Assembly (NCBI RefSeq): GCF_002269505.1
Contig: NZ_NQKQ01000009.1
Location: forward strand, 62,001 to 126,000
DNA from: Pseudomonas fragi
Lineage (GTDB): Bacteria; Pseudomonadota; Gammaproteobacteria; Pseudomonadales; Pseudomonadaceae
Length of the DNA: 64,000 nucleotides
Reading direction: 5' to 3'
The position numbers and the translations under genes were made by a program. Below are positions 1 to 8,821 of the stretch, piece after piece. Every line of letters starts with the position of its first letter. Position 1 is the stretch's first letter. The notes beneath the pieces are model-generated. The model ran no database searches. It saw only the letters and a list, made by a program, of their open reading frames with translations, and had not been told where the DNA came from.

Positions 1-599
1 TGCCGGTGGCGTTGATGCGTCGCGGTGCCATTGCCAGCGCAGTGGCCGGGGAAGTGGCGCTGACGCCGTTCAATGCGGCCCGGCGCACTGTGCGCGATAA
101 CGAACTGGAGCAGCACATCAGCGTGCGCCAGGCCAATGGCCTGGAGGCCATCGAGGCGGCAGACGGGATCACGGCCATCAGTATCTGCGGCATGGGGGGT
201 GAAACCATTCGCGACATCCTTGACAGTGGCAAGGCGCGCTTGAATGGCCGGGAGCGCCTGATTCTGCAGCCCAACGGTGGCGAGGAGCCCCTGCGTCAAT
301 GGCTGATGGAGCATGACTACCGCATCCTCTGTGAAGAGTTGCTGGAGGAAAACGGCTTCTATTACGAAATTATCGTCGCCGAACGAGCCGGGCCTCAGGT
401 CTACACCGCTCGGGAACTGTATTTCGGCCCGCTGCAGATGCAGGCCCGCAGCCCGGTGTTTCTGGGCAAGTGGCAGCGCATGCTGCAGCAGAAGCAAAAA
501 GTCCTCACCAGCTTTGCCCGGGCCCGTCAGGCCGTACCCGAGGTCAAGGTGCAGGAAATTGCCCGCCAGGCCCGCTGGATCAGCCAATTGCTGGCCTGA
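1..599 (+). CDS. trmK: tRNA (adenine22-N1)-methyltransferase TrmK-like, 5'-truncated by window edge
   Basis: The last about 199 codons of a class I SAM-dependent methyltransferase; the reading frame is open to the first base, so the true start lies outside the window and the GTG at base 6 is internal. The motif ICGMGGETI and the following LQPNGGEEPLRQWL segment are typical of the TrmK/YqfN family, which methylates N1 of A22 in certain tRNAs in Gram-positives. The family is also widespread in Pseudomonas, where its substrate is less certain. A helical, coiled-coil-like tail (around KWQRMLQQKQKVLTSF) matches the C-terminal domain of TrmK. It converges on the LysR gene that follows, with 16 bases between the stops. 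The family call is firm, the substrate is inferred. Confidence 0.8.
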   Translation, partial: PVALMRRGAIASAVAGEVALTPFNAARRTVRDNELEQHISVRQANGLEAIEAADGITAISICGMGGETIRDILDSGKARLNGRERLILQPNGGEEPLRQWLMEHDYRILCEELLEENGFYYEIIVAERAGPQVYTARELYFGPLQMQARSPVFLGKWQRMLQQKQKVLTSFARARQAVPEVKVQEIARQARWISQLLA

Positions 600-615
600 C
601 CTTGCGCCATTGAGT

Positions 616-1539
616 TCAGGCCAGGGTGCGCAGCCACGCCAGCAACCGGGCTTGCGGGCTGCCGGCAAGCAAAGGTCGGGGCGAGAGCAGGCAGTAGCCG
701 GAACCATCCTCGACAAATCCCGACGGGGCGCACAGCACACCGTTGTCCAGATCGTCGCGTACCAGATGCCACGGCCCGATCGCCACGCCCAGCCCGGCAA
801 CAGCGGCCTGCAGGCTGAAATAGAAGTGTTCGAAGGTTTGCTCTGGCGCATCGGGCAAGCTCAGGCCGGTGGCCATAGCCCATTCCTGCCAGGCGCCCGG
901 TCGTGTGCGAGTGTGCAGCCGCGGTGCTTCGGCCTGTAGTTGCGCCGCTCCTTCGTCAGTGCAAAACCAGTGGGCCACTTTGTCCGGGCGACAAACCGGG
1001 CCGGTTTTTTCGACGAACAAAGGCTCGGCATGGTAGCTGTCGGCCCAGGGGAAATCGTCGCGGCGGATCGCCAGATCGATATCGCTGCCAAAGCTGAACG
1101 GCCCGCCGCCAGCGACCAGATGTACATCAACCCCCGGATGCCGGGCCTGGAAGTCCGGCCAGCGCGGAATCAGCCAGCGCATCAACAGTGTCGGTTCGCA
1201 TGACAGCACCCAGACCCGTTTCTGGCGGGCACTGGCACGCAAGGTATCGCTGGCCCGGGCCATCAGCCCCAGGCCATCCGCCACGGCTTTGGCCAGCAAG
1301 CGCCCGGCATCGGTCAGAAATACCCGGCGGCTGCGGCGTTCGAACAAATCCACACCCAGTTCATCTTCGAGCAAGCGCACAGCACGGCTGACCGCGCCGG
1401 GGGTCAGATGCAGCTCGGCGGCGGCATGGCTGAAGTTCTCCAGTCGCGCGGCTGCCTCGAAGCAGCGCAGGGCCATCAGCGAGGGCAGGCGTGCCTGACT
1501 TGATGGTGAGTTGAGGTCACTATTGTTGTCAGATTTCAT
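616..1539 (-). CDS. LysR-family transcriptional regulator (GcvA-like)
   Basis: A 307-residue LysR-type regulator. The N-terminal winged helix-turn-helix (about residues 17-76) reads SLMALRCFEAAARLENFSHAAAELHLTPGAVSRAVRLLEDELG in pieces, which is the GcvA/AmpR-like variant. The remaining 220 residues form the substrate-binding-like effector domain. It is divergent from a LysE-type exporter with only 66 bases between the two starts, so the exporter is its most likely target, with an amino acid as the probable co-inducer. The first ATG is used; a Ser/Asn-rich leader of about 15 residues precedes the HTH, so a slightly later start is possible. The effector is not readable from sequence. Confidence 0.9.
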   Translation of the reverse strand: MKSDNNSDLNSPSSQARLPSLMALRCFEAAARLENFSHAAAELHLTPGAVSRAVRLLEDELGVDLFERRSRRVFLTDAGRLLAKAVADGLGLMARASDTLRASARQKRVWVLSCEPTLLMRWLIPRWPDFQARHPGVDVHLVAGGGPFSFGSDIDLAIRRDDFPWADSYHAEPLFVEKTGPVCRPDKVAHWFCTDEGAAQLQAEAPRLHTRTRPGAWQEWAMATGLSLPDAPEQTFEHFYFSLQAAVAGLGVAIGPWHLVRDDLDNGVLCAPSGFVEDGSGYCLLSPRPLLAGSPQARLLAWLRTLA

Positions 1540-1605
1540 CGTTATTCATCTGGCTTTTTGGGCCATAGCATGGCGCCTGTTCGTTAATAATCGACAGGAT
1601 ACGTC

Positions 1606-2214
1606 ATGACTCAACTGTTAGCTGTAATCACCATAACCTTGCTGGCCATTATCAGCCCCGGCCCGGACTTTGCGATGGTCGCGCGCAATAGTGTGCTGCT
1701 GTCGCGTCGCGCCGGGGTGTTTACTGCCCTGGGCATCGGTATGGCGGTGCTGGTGCATGTGACCTACACCCTGGTGGGGCTGGGGGTGCTGCTGCAGCAG
1801 TCGCAATGGTTGTTCAGCGGCCTCAAGCTGGTCGGCGCGATCTACCTGGTCTGGCTGGGGGTGAAGATGTTGCGTGCCAGCCCCGACGCTGCTGCTGGGG
1901 ATGTCACGGTGGCGCCATTGTCTGATCTGGCGGCTCTGCGTACGGGCTTTTTGACCAACGTACTGAACCCGAAAACCACGATTTTTATCGTCAGCCTGTT
2001 TATGCAAGTGCTGCAGCCCGGCACGCCGTTAGCTGTGCAAATTGCTTATGGCGGTTTCATTGCGGTGGCGCACATGGTCTGGTTCGGGTTGGTGGCAATG
2101 TGCTTCTCGGCGACCGCCATACGGGGCCGGTTGCTGGCTGCGCGCCACTGGATCGATCGGGTTTTTGGCGGGTTGCTGGTGGGGTTTGGGGTGTTGCTGG
2201 CGGTTGTACGTTGA
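1606..2214 (+). CDS. LysE/RhtB-family amino-acid exporter
   Basis: A 202-residue inner-membrane protein with about six hydrophobic segments. The N-terminal ISPGPDFAMVARNS motif is the LysE/RhtB signature, and the central FLTNVLNPKTTIFIVSLF motif is the second conserved block of the family. These carriers export amino acids or derivatives using the proton motive force. It is divergently transcribed from the adjacent LysR gene, an arrangement common for exporter/regulator pairs such as LysE/LysG. The substrate cannot be assigned. Length and start (ATG after a GACAGGA-like ribosome site) are normal for the family. Confidence 0.92.
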   Translation: MTQLLAVITITLLAIISPGPDFAMVARNSVLLSRRAGVFTALGIGMAVLVHVTYTLVGLGVLLQQSQWLFSGLKLVGAIYLVWLGVKMLRASPDAAAGDVTVAPLSDLAALRTGFLTNVLNPKTTIFIVSLFMQVLQPGTPLAVQIAYGGFIAVAHMVWFGLVAMCFSATAIRGRLLAARHWIDRVFGGLLVGFGVLLAVVR

Positions 2215-2252
2215 GTCGACGCTGTACAAGCGTCTGGTATAAGCAATAAAAT

Positions 2253-2271
2253 GAGAAGAATTATCATTAGC
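2253..2271 (-). promoter_or_regulatory. Fur box upstream of the fecI-like gene
   Basis: Read on the minus strand the 19 bases are gctaatgataattcttctc, which agree with the classical Fur consensus (GATAATGATAATCATTATC) at 15 of 19 positions by hand count. The site lies 17 bases before the ATG of the ECF sigma gene. This predicts iron repression of the whole sigma/anti-sigma/receptor group. Confidence 0.75.
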
Positions 2272-2287
2272 ATCAAGTGAACTTCTC

Positions 2288-2794
2288 ATGTCTCACGACA
2301 GGATCGTCTCGCCCGTCGAGCAGTTGTATGCCAACCACCACAGTTGGCTGCGAGGCTGGTTGCACCGGCGCCTGGGGCACAGTGCCGATGCCGAGGATCT
2401 GGCTCACGACACGTTTATCCGCGTGCTGCGCTCCAAGCATGAGGCCCACGAACTGCGCCAGCCCATGGCCTTTCTGGCCACGATTGCCAATGGCCTGCTG
2501 ATCAACCGCTGGCGTCGCCAGGCCATCGAGCGCGCCTATCTTGAGGCGCTGGCGGCGCGGCCCGTGGCTCAGGAACCTTCGCCCGAAGAGCGCTACTTGA
2601 CGATCGAAACCCTGTTGCAACTCGACTCTCTGCTGTTCGGGCTCTCAACCCGTGTGCGGCAGATATTCTTTTTATCCCAGCTCGACGGTCTGACCTACCC
2701 GCAGATCGCCGCGCAACTGGGGCTCAGCGTGGCTCAAGTGCAGCGTGCGATGGGCAAGGCGTTCGGGGTTTGTTACGCGAGCTGTTTTGAATGA
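2288..2794 (+). CDS. fecI: FecI-like ECF sigma factor
   Basis: A 168-residue iron-starvation ECF sigma factor. Sigma region 2 spans about residues 10-75 (YANHHSWLRGWLHRRLGHSADAEDLAHDTFIRVL) and region 4 spans about 110-165 (LSTRVRQIFFLSQLDGLTYPQIA, then the recognition helix). The DAEDLAHDTFIRVL signature is characteristic of the FecI/FpvI/HasI group. A Fur box precedes it and its stop overlaps the start of the fecR-like gene (ATGA). In the family model the sigma is released when a ligand-loaded TonB receptor signals through FecR; here the downstream receptor does carry the signalling domain, but the FecR gene is interrupted. The symbol denotes family, not proven orthology with ferric citrate FecI. 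Confidence 0.9.
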   Translation: MSHDRIVSPVEQLYANHHSWLRGWLHRRLGHSADAEDLAHDTFIRVLRSKHEAHELRQPMAFLATIANGLLINRWRRQAIERAYLEALAARPVAQEPSPEERYLTIETLLQLDSLLFGLSTRVRQIFFLSQLDGLTYPQIAAQLGLSVAQVQRAMGKAFGVCYASCFE

Positions 2795-3756
2795 GCGGTG
2801 TGCCTGTTACCCCCGGTGTTCGTGATACTGCCATCGACTGGATTGTCCGCATGCAGTCCGGGCTGATGTCTGCGGCAGACCACCTGGCCTTGCAGCACTG
2901 GCGTCAGGCGTGTGCCTAGCATGAATTCGCCTGGCAGCGGGTCAGCAGCCTGCCGTTGTTGCTGCAACCGGGCGCCAGCCTGCTGGTTGACCCGGCGGCA
3001 CGCCGGGCGCTGGAGGCTGCCGGGGTTGACCCGCAGCGCCGCCGGCAGGTGCTCAAGTGCCTGTTGGCCATCAGCCTGCTGGGCGGGATGGCGTGGCAGG
3101 GGGCGGACTCGACGCTGGTGCGTTCAGCCCTGGCCAGCTATCGCACAGCCACCGGCGAGCGCCGCCAATGGCGCCTGGCCGACAGCACTTCGTTATGGTT
3201 GAACACGGCCAGCGCGGCCAACGTGCAGGGCCGCGCAGACGCAAGCCAGGTGCAACTGGTCGAAGGCGAGCTGGCGCTGGATGCCGGCGATCAATCGGGT
3301 TCGTTGCAACTGGTTACTGCCGATGCCGTATTGCGCAGCCGTGGCGCCCATCTGCTGGTGCGTCATGACCGCCAGGGGACCGAAGTCACCGTGCTGCGCG
3401 GCCTGGTGCAGATCAATTCGCAGCATCAACACGCGCCGCTGTTACTGGAAAACGGCTGGCGAGCGCGGGTCGACAGCCAAGGCATTCATCCGCCACGGCG
3501 CACGGACCTGTTTCTGGCGCAGGCCTGGTTGCGCGGGATTTTACCGGCCGAGCGCATGCGCCTGGACAGGCTGCTGGCCGAGCTATCGCGTTATCGGCCG
3601 GGTGTTTTACGGTGCAGCGAACAGGTTGCGGCATTGCGCGTAACGGGCAGCTTTGAACTGGATGACACCGACGCCGCGCTGGCGCTGGTGGCCCGTGCCT
3701 TGCCCGTGCGCATCGAGCGGCGCACACGTTATTGGGTCACCGTGGTGGCGGCCTGA
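2791..3756 (+). pseudogene. fecR: FecR-like anti-sigma factor interrupted by an in-frame amber codon
   Basis: Starting at the ATG that overlaps the sigma gene stop, the frame encodes the usual FecR N-terminus (VRDTAIDWIVRMQSG, then ALQHWRQACA). It hits TAG at 2917-2919 (codon 43) and then continues in the same frame with HEFAWQRVSSLPLLL and the rest of a normal FecR: a membrane segment near CLLAISLLGGMAW and a periplasmic domain ending in RIERRTRYWVTVVAA. No base is missing; a single change such as GAG or CAG to TAG explains it. The 3' part could be re-initiated from TTG 2956, losing most of the cytoplasmic anti-sigma domain. Signalling from the receptor to the sigma factor should be impaired unless the amber codon is suppressed or is a sequencing error. 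Confidence 0.85.
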
Positions 3757-3853
3757 AAATATTTTTTGTTCGGCACGACAGTTTTTTGCAACTCGCCGGG
3801 CCTATGGAAATAACCCACCGAAACAGGTGGGTCTTGACCTCCAGGAGCCCTGC

Positions 3854-6691
3854 ATGATTTCCCCCGCAAGTGTTTTATGCGCCCGCACCTTTGGCCTGAT
3901 TGTTCTGGGCCTGCAACCGCTTTGCAGCGCCGCGGTGTTCGCTGCGGATCAGCGACAGTATTTCAATATTGAGGCCGGGCCGCTGGATCAGGCGCTCTCG
4001 CGCTTCGGTGTGCAGGCGCACATCAACATGGCAGGCAGTGCAACGCTGACCGAGGGCAAGAGCAGCAAGGGGCTGCAGGGCGATTTCAGCACCGAGGCAG
4101 GCCTGACCCGATTGTTGTCAGGCACCGGCCTGAGCTATCAGCGCCGTGCTGACGGCAGCGTCGAGTTGTTCCAGGGGGCCGGGGCGGTGGTGCTGCCCTC
4201 GCAGAAAGTCACGGGGCAAGACCCGGCCGTTGAGCAGGTTTACACCGCGCCACGTTCCAGCGTGTACATCTCCAGCGAAGACATGCAGCGGTTTGGCGTG
4301 GTCTCGGTGGGGGATGTGCTCAAGGGCCAGCCGGGTGTACAGGTGGGCGACAGCCGCAATGGCGGCGGCCTGGACGTCAACATTCGCGGCATCCAGGGGC
4401 AGAGCCGGGTGGCGGTCACGGTCGATGGTTCGCAGCAGGCACTGGATGTGTATCGCGGCTATGCCGGTACTCAGCAACGCAGCTATATCGACCCTGACCT
4501 GATCAGCGACATCACCATCGACAAGGGCCCGAGCCTGACTTCAAGTGCCATCGGCGGCACGGTGAAAATGCGCACCATCGGCGTCGACGACATTTTGCGC
4601 GACGGCCAGAGTTTTGGCTTGCGGCTTAAGGGGGATGTGTGGAACAACGGCGTGGCGCCAGCTTCACGCGACGGTCATTCGGCGACCGAAACACTCTATT
4701 CCGAGCCGCACCGTGAGCGCGGCGGGCTGTTTGGTTCCAGGGCCGAGTCCGGCAGTGCCGCGTTCGCCTATAGCCATGAGTACTTCGACGTGGTCGCGGC
4801 GTATGCACATCGCAACCAGGGTAATTACTTCGCCGGCAAAAAGGGCCAGGACCGTTATCGCACCTTCGACCGCTACGGTTATGAAGACATGACCGTCGCC
4901 ACTACCTATAACCCCGGCGAGGAGGTGCTCAACTCGTCGGCAGAGACCGACTCCTACCTGATCAAGACGACCATTCGCCCGGCGGACGATCACACGCTGG
5001 AGCTGGGCTATCGTCGTTACGACGGCCATATCGGCGAGATCATGCCCTCGGATATTTTCCGCTTCGGTACCGGCGGCATCTATCAGTACCCGCTGAGCCA
5101 CACCCAAATCGATACCTGGACTGCCCGCTACAACTATCTGCCCGGCGCCAATCCGTTGGTGGATCTGACGGCCAGCCTGTGGATGACGGATGCGCAAACC
5201 AGCAACCTGACCTCGGTACTCGCGCCTGTGTCGCAGGCCTACCGGTCGGACCGAAACTGGACCCGCCAGGCCGACCGGCGCATTGGTGGCGACCTGGCCA
5301 ACACCTCGTTGTTCGAGACGAACTACGGCGGGTTCAAACTGGACGTGGGAGGGGCGTTCCAGGTCGAGGACCTGCGCCCGCAAAAAGGCGTGGTCATCAA
5401 TCAGGATGACATCAACGCCAACCGCAGCCTGCGCGATGGCTCCCGGCAGGAGTTCAGCCTGCACAGCAAGCTTGAATACCAGCCGGTTGACCGTCTGACG
5501 TTGTGGGGCGGGGGGCGCTATACCTATTACCGTACCCAGGATCATGTCGCGCACTCCACGGCCGTACGTGAGGAACGTGAGTTGCGCTATCTGCGCGTGT
5601 TCAGCCCGCAAAGCTACGGCAACATGATGTGGTTCCCGGATCAGAACGGCCAGTACACCGACGCCACGGACCCGCGCCTGAACAACGGCATCGTCTTCAA
5701 CAACACCAACTTTCCTTTCGAGGGCACCCGTTACAACGACTTTGGCGCTACCACATCGACGGTCTACCCCTCCCAGGTGGGCGAGGTGGTCAGCGGCTAT
5801 GAGTACTCCGGCAAGCAGAGTGACAGCGGCGGGGCGTTCGCGCCTGCCATCGGTTTCAATATCGAACTGGCGCCAGACACGTTTTTCTACGCCTCCTATA
5901 CCCAGGGCCTGCGCATGCCGTCATTGTTCGAGACCAGCCAGGGCGTATTGCAGACCATGCCCGGCAAGAGCCTCAAGCCCGAGCGTTCGAGCAACTGGGA
6001 GATCGGTGCCAGCACCCTGCAAAAAGGCCTGCTGACCGACAGCGACTCGGCGGCGATCAAGGTTGCCTACTTCAACAACAACATCAAGAACTACATCACC
6101 CGCTATTACGACCCGAGCCCGGGGTTGATGGGCCTGATGCAGTTCAGCAATACCGACAGTTTCAAAACCAGCGGCCTGGAGTTGCAGTCGCGCTATGACG
6201 CGGGCCGTGTGTTTGCTGACTTCTCGTCCACCTACTACCTGAAAACTGAAACCTGCGACTCGACCTTCGCGGCGCGCTTGCGGGCCAGTTCCAACCGTTA
6301 CCAGGACTTGAGCCAGACGCCCGATTGCACGCCGGGCAGCTTTATGGGGTCTTATTCCAACACCCAGAACCCGCCACGCTTCGCGGCGAACCTGACCTCG
6401 GGGCTGCGCTTTTTTGACCAGACCCTGACTGTTGGCGGCCGTGCCACCTATACCTCCGGCCCAACGGTCAAGGCCGACAAGGAATGGCAAACCGGCGCCA
6501 CCACACCGCAGTTGGTCTATCACCAGGTCGCATTGTTCGATCTGTTCCTCAACTACAAGTTGCAGGACCACACACAGCTCAATGTGTCGCTGCAGAACCT
6601 GACTGACCGTTATTATCTGGACCCGCTGGCGCAAAGTTTCATGCCCGCGCCGGGGCGTACGTTGCGCGTGGGCTTGCAGACCAAATTCTAG
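3854..6691 (+). CDS. TonB-dependent receptor with STN signalling domain, HasR-like (heme/iron chelate)
   Basis: A 945-residue outer-membrane receptor. The ATG at 3854 follows CCAGGAGCC and begins a clear Sec signal peptide ending near AAVFAADQ. Next is an STN (secretin/TonB short N-terminal) domain at about residues 33-105, the hallmark of transducing receptors. A plug domain follows (GDVLKGQPGVQVGDSRNGGGLDVNIRG, in pieces), then the 22-strand barrel ending in Phe. The plug sequence with VTVDGSQQ and VYRGYAG resembles HasR-type heme receptors, but no hasA hemophore lies nearby, so heme is a guess. It completes a sigma/anti-sigma/receptor trio and is probably regulated by Fur and by the upstream sigma factor. 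An earlier in-frame start at 3653 would overlap fecR and is rejected. Confidence 0.85.
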   Translation: MISPASVLCARTFGLIVLGLQPLCSAAVFAADQRQYFNIEAGPLDQALSRFGVQAHINMAGSATLTEGKSSKGLQGDFSTEAGLTRLLSGTGLSYQRRADGSVELFQGAGAVVLPSQKVTGQDPAVEQVYTAPRSSVYISSEDMQRFGVVSVGDVLKGQPGVQVGDSRNGGGLDVNIRGIQGQSRVAVTVDGSQQALDVYRGYAGTQQRSYIDPDLISDITIDKGPSLTSSAIGGTVKMRTIGVDDILRDGQSFGLRLKGDVWNNGVAPASRDGHSATETLYSEPHRERGGLFGSRAESGSAAFAYSHEYFDVVAAYAHRNQGNYFAGKKGQDRYRTFDRYGYEDMTVATTYNPGEEVLNSSAETDSYLIKTTIRPADDHTLELGYRRYDGHIGEIMPSDIFRFGTGGIYQYPLSHTQIDTWTARYNYLPGANPLVDLTASLWMTDAQTSNLTSVLAPVSQAYRSDRNWTRQADRRIGGDLANTSLFETNYGGFKLDVGGAFQVEDLRPQKGVVINQDDINANRSLRDGSRQEFSLHSKLEYQPVDRLTLWGGGRYTYYRTQDHVAHSTAVREERELRYLRVFSPQSYGNMMWFPDQNGQYTDATDPRLNNGIVFNNTNFPFEGTRYNDFGATTSTVYPSQVGEVVSGYEYSGKQSDSGGAFAPAIGFNIELAPDTFFYASYTQGLRMPSLFETSQGVLQTMPGKSLKPERSSNWEIGASTLQKGLLTDSDSAAIKVAYFNNNIKNYITRYYDPSPGLMGLMQFSNTDSFKTSGLELQSRYDAGRVFADFSSTYYLKTETCDSTFAARLRASSNRYQDLSQTPDCTPGSFMGSYSNTQNPPRFAANLTSGLRFFDQTLTVGGRATYTSGPTVKADKEWQTGATTPQLVYHQVALFDLFLNYKLQDHTQLNVSLQNLTDRYYLDPLAQSFMPAPGRTLRVGLQTKF

Positions 6692-6967
6692 GGCAACGGC
6701 TGGTTAATTGTGCTTATCACTTTGGTAGAGGAGGCTATGCATGAGGCTTGCAATAGCTCCTGTACAAGCGGATTTGAAGGGGTTTTTAATCCTTGAGCAT
6801 TAGTCATCAAGTTGAATCAGGGCCTCCCTAACAAGAGTGTTAATACCAAGTTGTGAGTTGTGCGATCAAGCGCGCGGCGCTGTTATGTGCTGACGGGTGG
6901 AACCTCCCTTTGATAACTGTGCAGGGGGCTTTCTAACTCTGGCATAACAGATTCAAGGGAGCTGATC

Positions 6968-8167
6968 ATGAACTCGCAACTCTGGTTGAAAACAAGCACG
7001 GCCCTGTTGTTGGTAATGACCGCCAGCCTGGCGGGCTGCCACGGTGGCGGCGGGGGCCATCACAACAATGACACTGCAAGCACCCCGACCGCGCCTACTG
7101 ACCCGACCACGCCGACGGACCCAACCACCCCAACTGACCCGACTACGCCGACGGACCCAACCACCCCGACCAATCCCACCACGCCGACTAACCCGTCAGT
7201 CACTGCGCCTTTGGTCACCGGCCAGGTAGTCGGTGAAGTCGGCGCAGGCCTGGGCGGTGTCGGCACGCTGGTCAGTGGTGTGGGCAGCACCTTGACCCAG
7301 GTCCCGGTGGTCGGCGCGGCGGGCGGGCTGGTGGTCAATACCGGCAATGCCGTGACGTCGGTTACCGATGGCGTCACCAACGGTCTGGGTTCGTTGGGCA
7401 CGGACAAAAACTCCCTGGGGATCACCGTTGCCGGTGTCACCAACGGGGTCAGTGATATTGGCAAAGGGGTTTCATCACTCGGTACCGGTGTCAGCACTCT
7501 GGTCGACAACACACCGATCAGTCAGGTGCCGCTGGTGGGCGGTGTTGTGGGCAAGGTCACCGACACCGCAGGTGGGCTGGTGGACAAGGTCGGCACCACC
7601 GTCACCATGCTCGGCAATACCCTGACCACCAACGTGACCAGCGGGCAATTGGGCAAGGCTACCGGCGGCTTGAATGACAAGGTCGTGGTGCCCGTGATCT
7701 CAATGGTGGAAAACGTCACAGGCAAGGTGGGCACCACCACCGGGCTGGGCCAGCCAGTGGACGGGTTGTTGACGAAGGTTGGCGGCGTGGTCGGCGGGCT
7801 GGGTGACAAGGTGGTCGATACCGGCAAGAACCCGCTCACCAATGTGGTGGGCGGAGTGCTTGGCGGTGTGGGTGGGGCACTGGATAAATCCGGTGGTTAC
7901 CTGAACCCGACAACCACCACCGGCACTGGCACTGGCACAACGACCGGCGGGCTGGGCGGTTTGCTGGGCGGACTGGGTGCGGCCACAGGTTCAACCGACA
8001 CCCAGACCAACACCGGCGGCTCAGGTGGTTTATTGGGTGGCAGCACTGGCTTGCTTGGCAGCCTGGGCGGTACTGCCGGTACGCAGACAAACACCGGCGC
8101 CTCGGGTGGGGCAAGCGCTTCAGGGGGTCTTGGTGGCCTGCTTGGCGGTCTGCTCAACAAAAACTGA
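6968..8167 (+). CDS. Low-complexity lipoprotein with TPTDPT repeats and Gly-rich C-terminus
   Basis: A 399-residue predicted lipoprotein. A signal peptide ends in the lipobox LAGC (Cys about residue 23), followed by a Gly/His patch. Residues about 43-77 form a Pro/Thr/Asp repeat of six-residue units (PTDPTT, drifting to PTNPTT). The body is made of Gly/Val/Thr-rich imperfect repeats such as GGVVGKVTDTAGGLVDKVG, and the tail repeats GGLGGLLGGL. Aromatic residues and Cys are almost absent after the lipobox. This resembles the collagen-like or surface-spacer lipoproteins annotated in Pseudomonas; a surface or biofilm role is only inferred. The gene stands alone and is followed by a strong hairpin terminator. 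Confidence 0.75.
   Translation: MNSQLWLKTSTALLLVMTASLAGCHGGGGGHHNNDTASTPTAPTDPTTPTDPTTPTDPTTPTDPTTPTNPTTPTNPSVTAPLVTGQVVGEVGAGLGGVGTLVSGVGSTLTQVPVVGAAGGLVVNTGNAVTSVTDGVTNGLGSLGTDKNSLGITVAGVTNGVSDIGKGVSSLGTGVSTLVDNTPISQVPLVGGVVGKVTDTAGGLVDKVGTTVTMLGNTLTTNVTSGQLGKATGGLNDKVVVPVISMVENVTGKVGTTTGLGQPVDGLLTKVGGVVGGLGDKVVDTGKNPLTNVVGGVLGGVGGALDKSGGYLNPTTTTGTGTGTTTGGLGGLLGGLGAATGSTDTQTNTGGSGGLLGGSTGLLGSLGGTAGTQTNTGASGGASASGGLGGLLGGLLNKN
7094..7198 (+). repeat. 18-bp tandem repeat encoding PTDPTT units
   Basis: About six head-to-tail 18-base units (typical unit ccgacggacccaaccacc) inside the lipoprotein gene. Alternate units are more alike, suggesting growth by a 36-base step. The last two units change Asp to Asn. 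Such arrays vary in copy number by slipped pairing. Confidence 0.8.
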
Positions 8168-8197
8168 CTGGCCGCGCGCGGACGGTGTTGTACGGTT

Positions 8198-8240
8198 CGG
8201 TCTGTACCCCTGTTGTTCAGGTGCAGACCGGACTGTTTTT
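8198..8240 (+). terminator. Rho-independent terminator after the repeat lipoprotein gene
   Basis: The inverted repeat CGGTCTGTACC / GGTGCAGACCG (one mismatch) with an about 11-base loop is followed by gactgttttt. It lies 30 bases beyond the lipoprotein stop. Confidence 0.75.
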
Positions 8241-8326
8241 CGTTCACCTAGGGCCTGTTTAATTGGCAATTGCGTCCTCTGCCAGCGCTGGGCATCATCC
8301 ATGTCCGCACTCAAGGAAGCTTTCCC

Positions 8327-8821
8327 ATGGTTACTGCGACACTGCATCTGATGTGCGGCAAGATTGCATCAGGCAAATCAACCCTGGCCAAAACCCTTGC
8401 TGTGCAACACAGCGCGATTTTGCTGAGCGAGGATAAATGGCTCGCCTCACTTTATCCCGGGGCGATCAATTCGGTCACTGACTACGCAGGCTACAGCCTG
8501 AGGATTCGCGCTGTGCTGGGGCCTCTGGTGGTCGACATGCTGGAGTCCGGTGTGAGTGTGGTGCTGGATTTCCCCGCCAATACCATCGCCAGCCGCGAGT
8601 GGTTGCTGGGCCTGGCAGAAACAGCACGGATGACGCACTGCCTGCACTATCTCGATGTGGACGATGAGGTGTGTCGTGCGCGGCTGCATGTGCGCAATGA
8701 GCTTGCCGAGCATGACTTCGCCGCGTCGGATGCCGAGTTTGATCTGATCACCAGCTACTTCCGTGCCCCGGTCGCAGACGAGGGGCTGGTGCTTGTCACT
8801 TACCCTCAGCCTCTTGCATGA
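8327..8821 (+). CDS. AAA/P-loop kinase-like ATP-binding protein
   Basis: A 164-residue single-domain P-loop protein. A Walker A motif GKIASGKST sits at about residues 10-18, and the following helix plus LLSEDKWLASLYPG fits small-molecule kinases of the zeta-toxin/gluconate-kinase-like fold (annotated as ATP-binding or AAA family protein in Pseudomonas). A lid-like region with RARLHVRNE follows. The ATG at 8327 is chosen because of the AAGGAAG ribosome site ten bases earlier and because the remote upstream start at 8270 adds an unstructured leader. Its 3' end overlaps the convergent LysR gene by 26 bases. Substrate unknown; no antitoxin partner is next to it, so a toxin role is unsupported. 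Confidence 0.75.
   Translation: MVTATLHLMCGKIASGKSTLAKTLAVQHSAILLSEDKWLASLYPGAINSVTDYAGYSLRIRAVLGPLVVDMLESGVSVVLDFPANTIASREWLLGLAETARMTHCLHYLDVDDEVCRARLHVRNELAEHDFAASDAEFDLITSYFRAPVADEGLVLVTYPQPLA

Noticed and set aside
3653..3853. Longer N-terminus for the HasR-like receptor
   Set aside because: Would overlap the end of fecR in another frame and hide the signal peptide; ATG 3854 has the ribosome site and signal.
7094..7198. CRISPR-like array
   Set aside because: Units are contiguous 18-mers without spacers and encode an in-frame protein repeat.
7060..7512. Long minus-strand frame opposite the repeat lipoprotein
   Set aside because: It arises from the repeat composition (Val/Gly complement of Thr/Pro) and lacks a start context.
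8327..8821. Zeta-type toxin of a toxin-antitoxin pair
   Set aside because: Only the P-loop is shared; no small antitoxin gene is next to it.
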